A stretch of DNA of 6,592 bases, taken from assembly GCA_946415665.1 (NCBI GenBank), contig CAMKTI010000098.1, positions 1 to 6,592 of the forward strand, in the 5' to 3' direction. Below are positions 5,265 to 6,592 of the stretch, in pieces (position 1 is the stretch's first letter; every line of letters begins with the position of its first letter). The notes below the pieces were generated by a model, which saw only the letters and a list, made by a program, of their open reading frames with translations, was not told the DNA's origin and searched no databases. The DNA comes from an uncultured Clostridia bacterium (GTDB taxonomy: Bacteria > Bacillota > Clostridia > Lachnospirales > CAMVHY01). The translations under genes and the position numbers were made by a program.

Positions 5265-6539
5265 ATGAATGAAAATGATGAACTTAATACTGCTAAACTA
5301 GATATTAATTTAAAGGGCATTGATTTAAAGGAAAATAAATTAGATACTTTTTTGCAGGGAGCTTATGACAAAACCGTAGCTGTAAGTCATAATCATAGCT
5401 GTACTTTTCACTCGATGGGACGAAATGTATTAGAAATGTATTTAGAGGACAAAAATAATAATATTGAAAATGGATTGGGAGAGCGAATTATAAAAAAATT
5501 GCTCAAAAAACATGGGAATAAATTAAAAAATCCTATTTGGGCTCATGCTGGAAAGCATCCATTTGGATCTTTTGCGTATCGAAAAAGTTTTTTGGAGTCG
5601 GTTAAATATTATTTTTCAAATGCAACGTGGGGTTGGTTAAATTTAATTAATCCGTTTTTTTGGATTTCAGAATTAATTTGGGGAGAATATGAAAATGATT
5701 TGTATAGCGTAAATAAAAGTACAAATCATGAAATCGAATTACACATTGATAAAAATTTAAGTGATAACGATAAATATCGTATTGGGAATATATTGGGGCA
5801 ATTAATTCGAGAGGAAGTTGCTAATGTTATGCAGACAGAAAACAAAAACTCCGTTAACAATAACAATTTCACAGAAAACACGATAAATGATTTTGGTGGC
5901 TTTACTGAAATAAATAAGGGATCGAATAATAAAGGAAATAATGAAATTGAAAATTTAAAAAACGAAGAAAAACCTAAACCAGAAACGCTATATAAAAATA
6001 AAATGGTACAATGTCTTGGAGGTAGATATTTGCCAGGAAAATTTGATGCTCCATATGTAACTCAAGGAAGTCAAGATGTTATTTTTGAATGGCAATATCT
6101 TACAAGCAACGATTTTTTAGAAGAAAAACAAGGAAATGGACCATTGGAAACAATTGTTCTGGAGGTGAACGAGAAGCCTATCTCAGCTAAAAATGCAAAA
6201 TTAGTTTTTAGCGGTTTCGATTGCAGTTTATACTTTGATCAAAACGCAAATGATATTAACAACAGATTAGAGGAGCATAAAAAAAAGATCGATGGAAATG
6301 AACCACCTTTGATTTGTGTTATTGGCCAAGGATATTTGATTGGTCGTTGCCAACCGATAGTTGGTAATCAAGAAAAACTGAAATTTATCAATGATTTGTT
6401 AGCTGTGTTTAAAGAAACATATGGTGATCGTGTTTATATAGAAAGTAAAATCAGCGAGTTAAGTAACGATAATAATAGTGAGAAAAACACCAACAATATT
6501 AATAATAATAATATGGAGATAAATAATCTATCAAAATAA
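5265..6539 (+). CDS. Uncharacterised Asn-rich two-part protein
   Basis: I do not recognise this 424-residue protein. The start has GGAGGT 8 bases upstream and a perfect sigma-A promoter. No signal peptide is seen. Residues 1-34 are polar. Residues 35-150 hold a His/Cys cluster, SHNHSCTFHS (41-50: H42, H44, C46, H49), then H94-x3-H98, and a Trp-rich hydrophobic stretch about 121-139 (W122, W124, W133, W139) that might pack in a core or touch a membrane. Residues 151-188 look helical. Residues 190-245 are an Asn/Glu/Lys linker. Residues 246-398 form a second probable globular part with alternating hydrophobic runs such as TIVLEV (296-301) and LICVIGQGYLIG (349-360). The tail (400-424) is mostly Asn and Ser. 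It is transcribed away from the operon as a single gene with its own terminator. The Asn-rich linkers fit AT-driven composition. An enzyme or a host-directed protein is possible but unproven. Confidence 0.88.
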   Translation: MNENDELNTAKLDINLKGIDLKENKLDTFLQGAYDKTVAVSHNHSCTFHSMGRNVLEMYLEDKNNNIENGLGERIIKKLLKKHGNKLKNPIWAHAGKHPFGSFAYRKSFLESVKYYFSNATWGWLNLINPFFWISELIWGEYENDLYSVNKSTNHEIELHIDKNLSDNDKYRIGNILGQLIREEVANVMQTENKNSVNNNNFTENTINDFGGFTEINKGSNNKGNNEIENLKNEEKPKPETLYKNKMVQCLGGRYLPGKFDAPYVTQGSQDVIFEWQYLTSNDFLEEKQGNGPLETIVLEVNEKPISAKNAKLVFSGFDCSLYFDQNANDINNRLEEHKKKIDGNEPPLICVIGQGYLIGRCQPIVGNQEKLKFINDLLAVFKETYGDRVYIESKISELSNDNNSEKNTNNINNNNMEINNLSK

Positions 6540-6561
6540 ATTCACTTAAAAACCGAACAAA

Positions 6562-6592
6562 AAAGGCACCTCTATTTATAGGAGATGCCTTT
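6562..6592 (+). terminator. Rho-independent terminator of the 424-residue gene
   Basis: AAAGGCA (6562-6568) pairs with TGCCTTT (6586-6592). After one C-A mismatch the stem continues as CTC/GAG around an AT-rich loop. The hairpin starts about 22 bases after the stop. The expected T-run would begin at or beyond the window edge, where the sequence is cut. Confidence 0.8.

Noticed and set aside
5126..5320. Minus-strand 64-residue open frame across the divergent promoter region
   Set aside because: It spans both promoters and the start of the 424-residue gene and lacks its own signals.
6325..6360. GxGxxxG in the orphan protein (residues 354-360) as a Rossmann nucleotide-binding site
   Set aside because: It follows one hydrophobic strand, but there is no supporting acidic residue or repeated strand-helix pattern, and it lies late in the chain. 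The evidence is insufficient.
1..6592. A complete bacterial ubiquitin-conjugation operon
   Set aside because: No E1-, E2- or JAMM-type gene is present in the window, and the ubiquitin-like protein has no Gly-Gly end.

Overview
The window is very AT-rich bacterial DNA. The hisS-aspS gene pair, the paired-cysteine form of HisRS, strong AGGAG-type ribosome binding sites and textbook sigma-A promoters point to a low-GC member of the Bacillota, most likely a clostridial lineage. An asparagine-rich protein and a protein with a ubiquitin-like domain hint at a lifestyle close to a eukaryotic host. That last point is inference only.

Layout. Positions 1-152 are the left copy of a direct repeat. It carries the last 11 codons of a hemolysin III gene and its terminator. 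Positions 153-242 are AT-rich spacer in which I see nothing convincing. Positions 243-1055 (minus) encode a 270-residue protein whose N-terminal ~85 residues resemble ubiquitin. The gene-free stretch 1056-1376 holds that gene's leader and promoter, about 100 bases of featureless spacer (1159-1262), and the right repeat copy with the hlyIII terminator. Positions 1377-5079 (minus) are a tight operon hisS-aspS-hlyIII, with gene overlaps of 4 bases and 1 base. Positions 5080-5264 are a divergent promoter region. Positions 5265-6539 (plus) encode an unrecognised 424-residue protein with Asn-rich linkers, followed by a hairpin terminator that runs into the window end.

How it fits together. The central operon is housekeeping: histidyl- and aspartyl-tRNA charging plus a seven-helix membrane protein. 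It is flanked by two accessory genes, each with its own near-perfect -35/-10 promoter. The ubiquitin-like gene lies between the two copies of the hlyIII-tail repeat, so it looks like a cassette that arrived, or was duplicated, just downstream of hlyIII and that uses the repeat's copy of the hlyIII terminator.

The most notable content is the ubiquitin-like protein and its repeat-bounded setting. The 424-residue orphan is the second point of interest. No E1, E2 or JAMM-like gene is visible in the window, so a complete conjugation system cannot be claimed.
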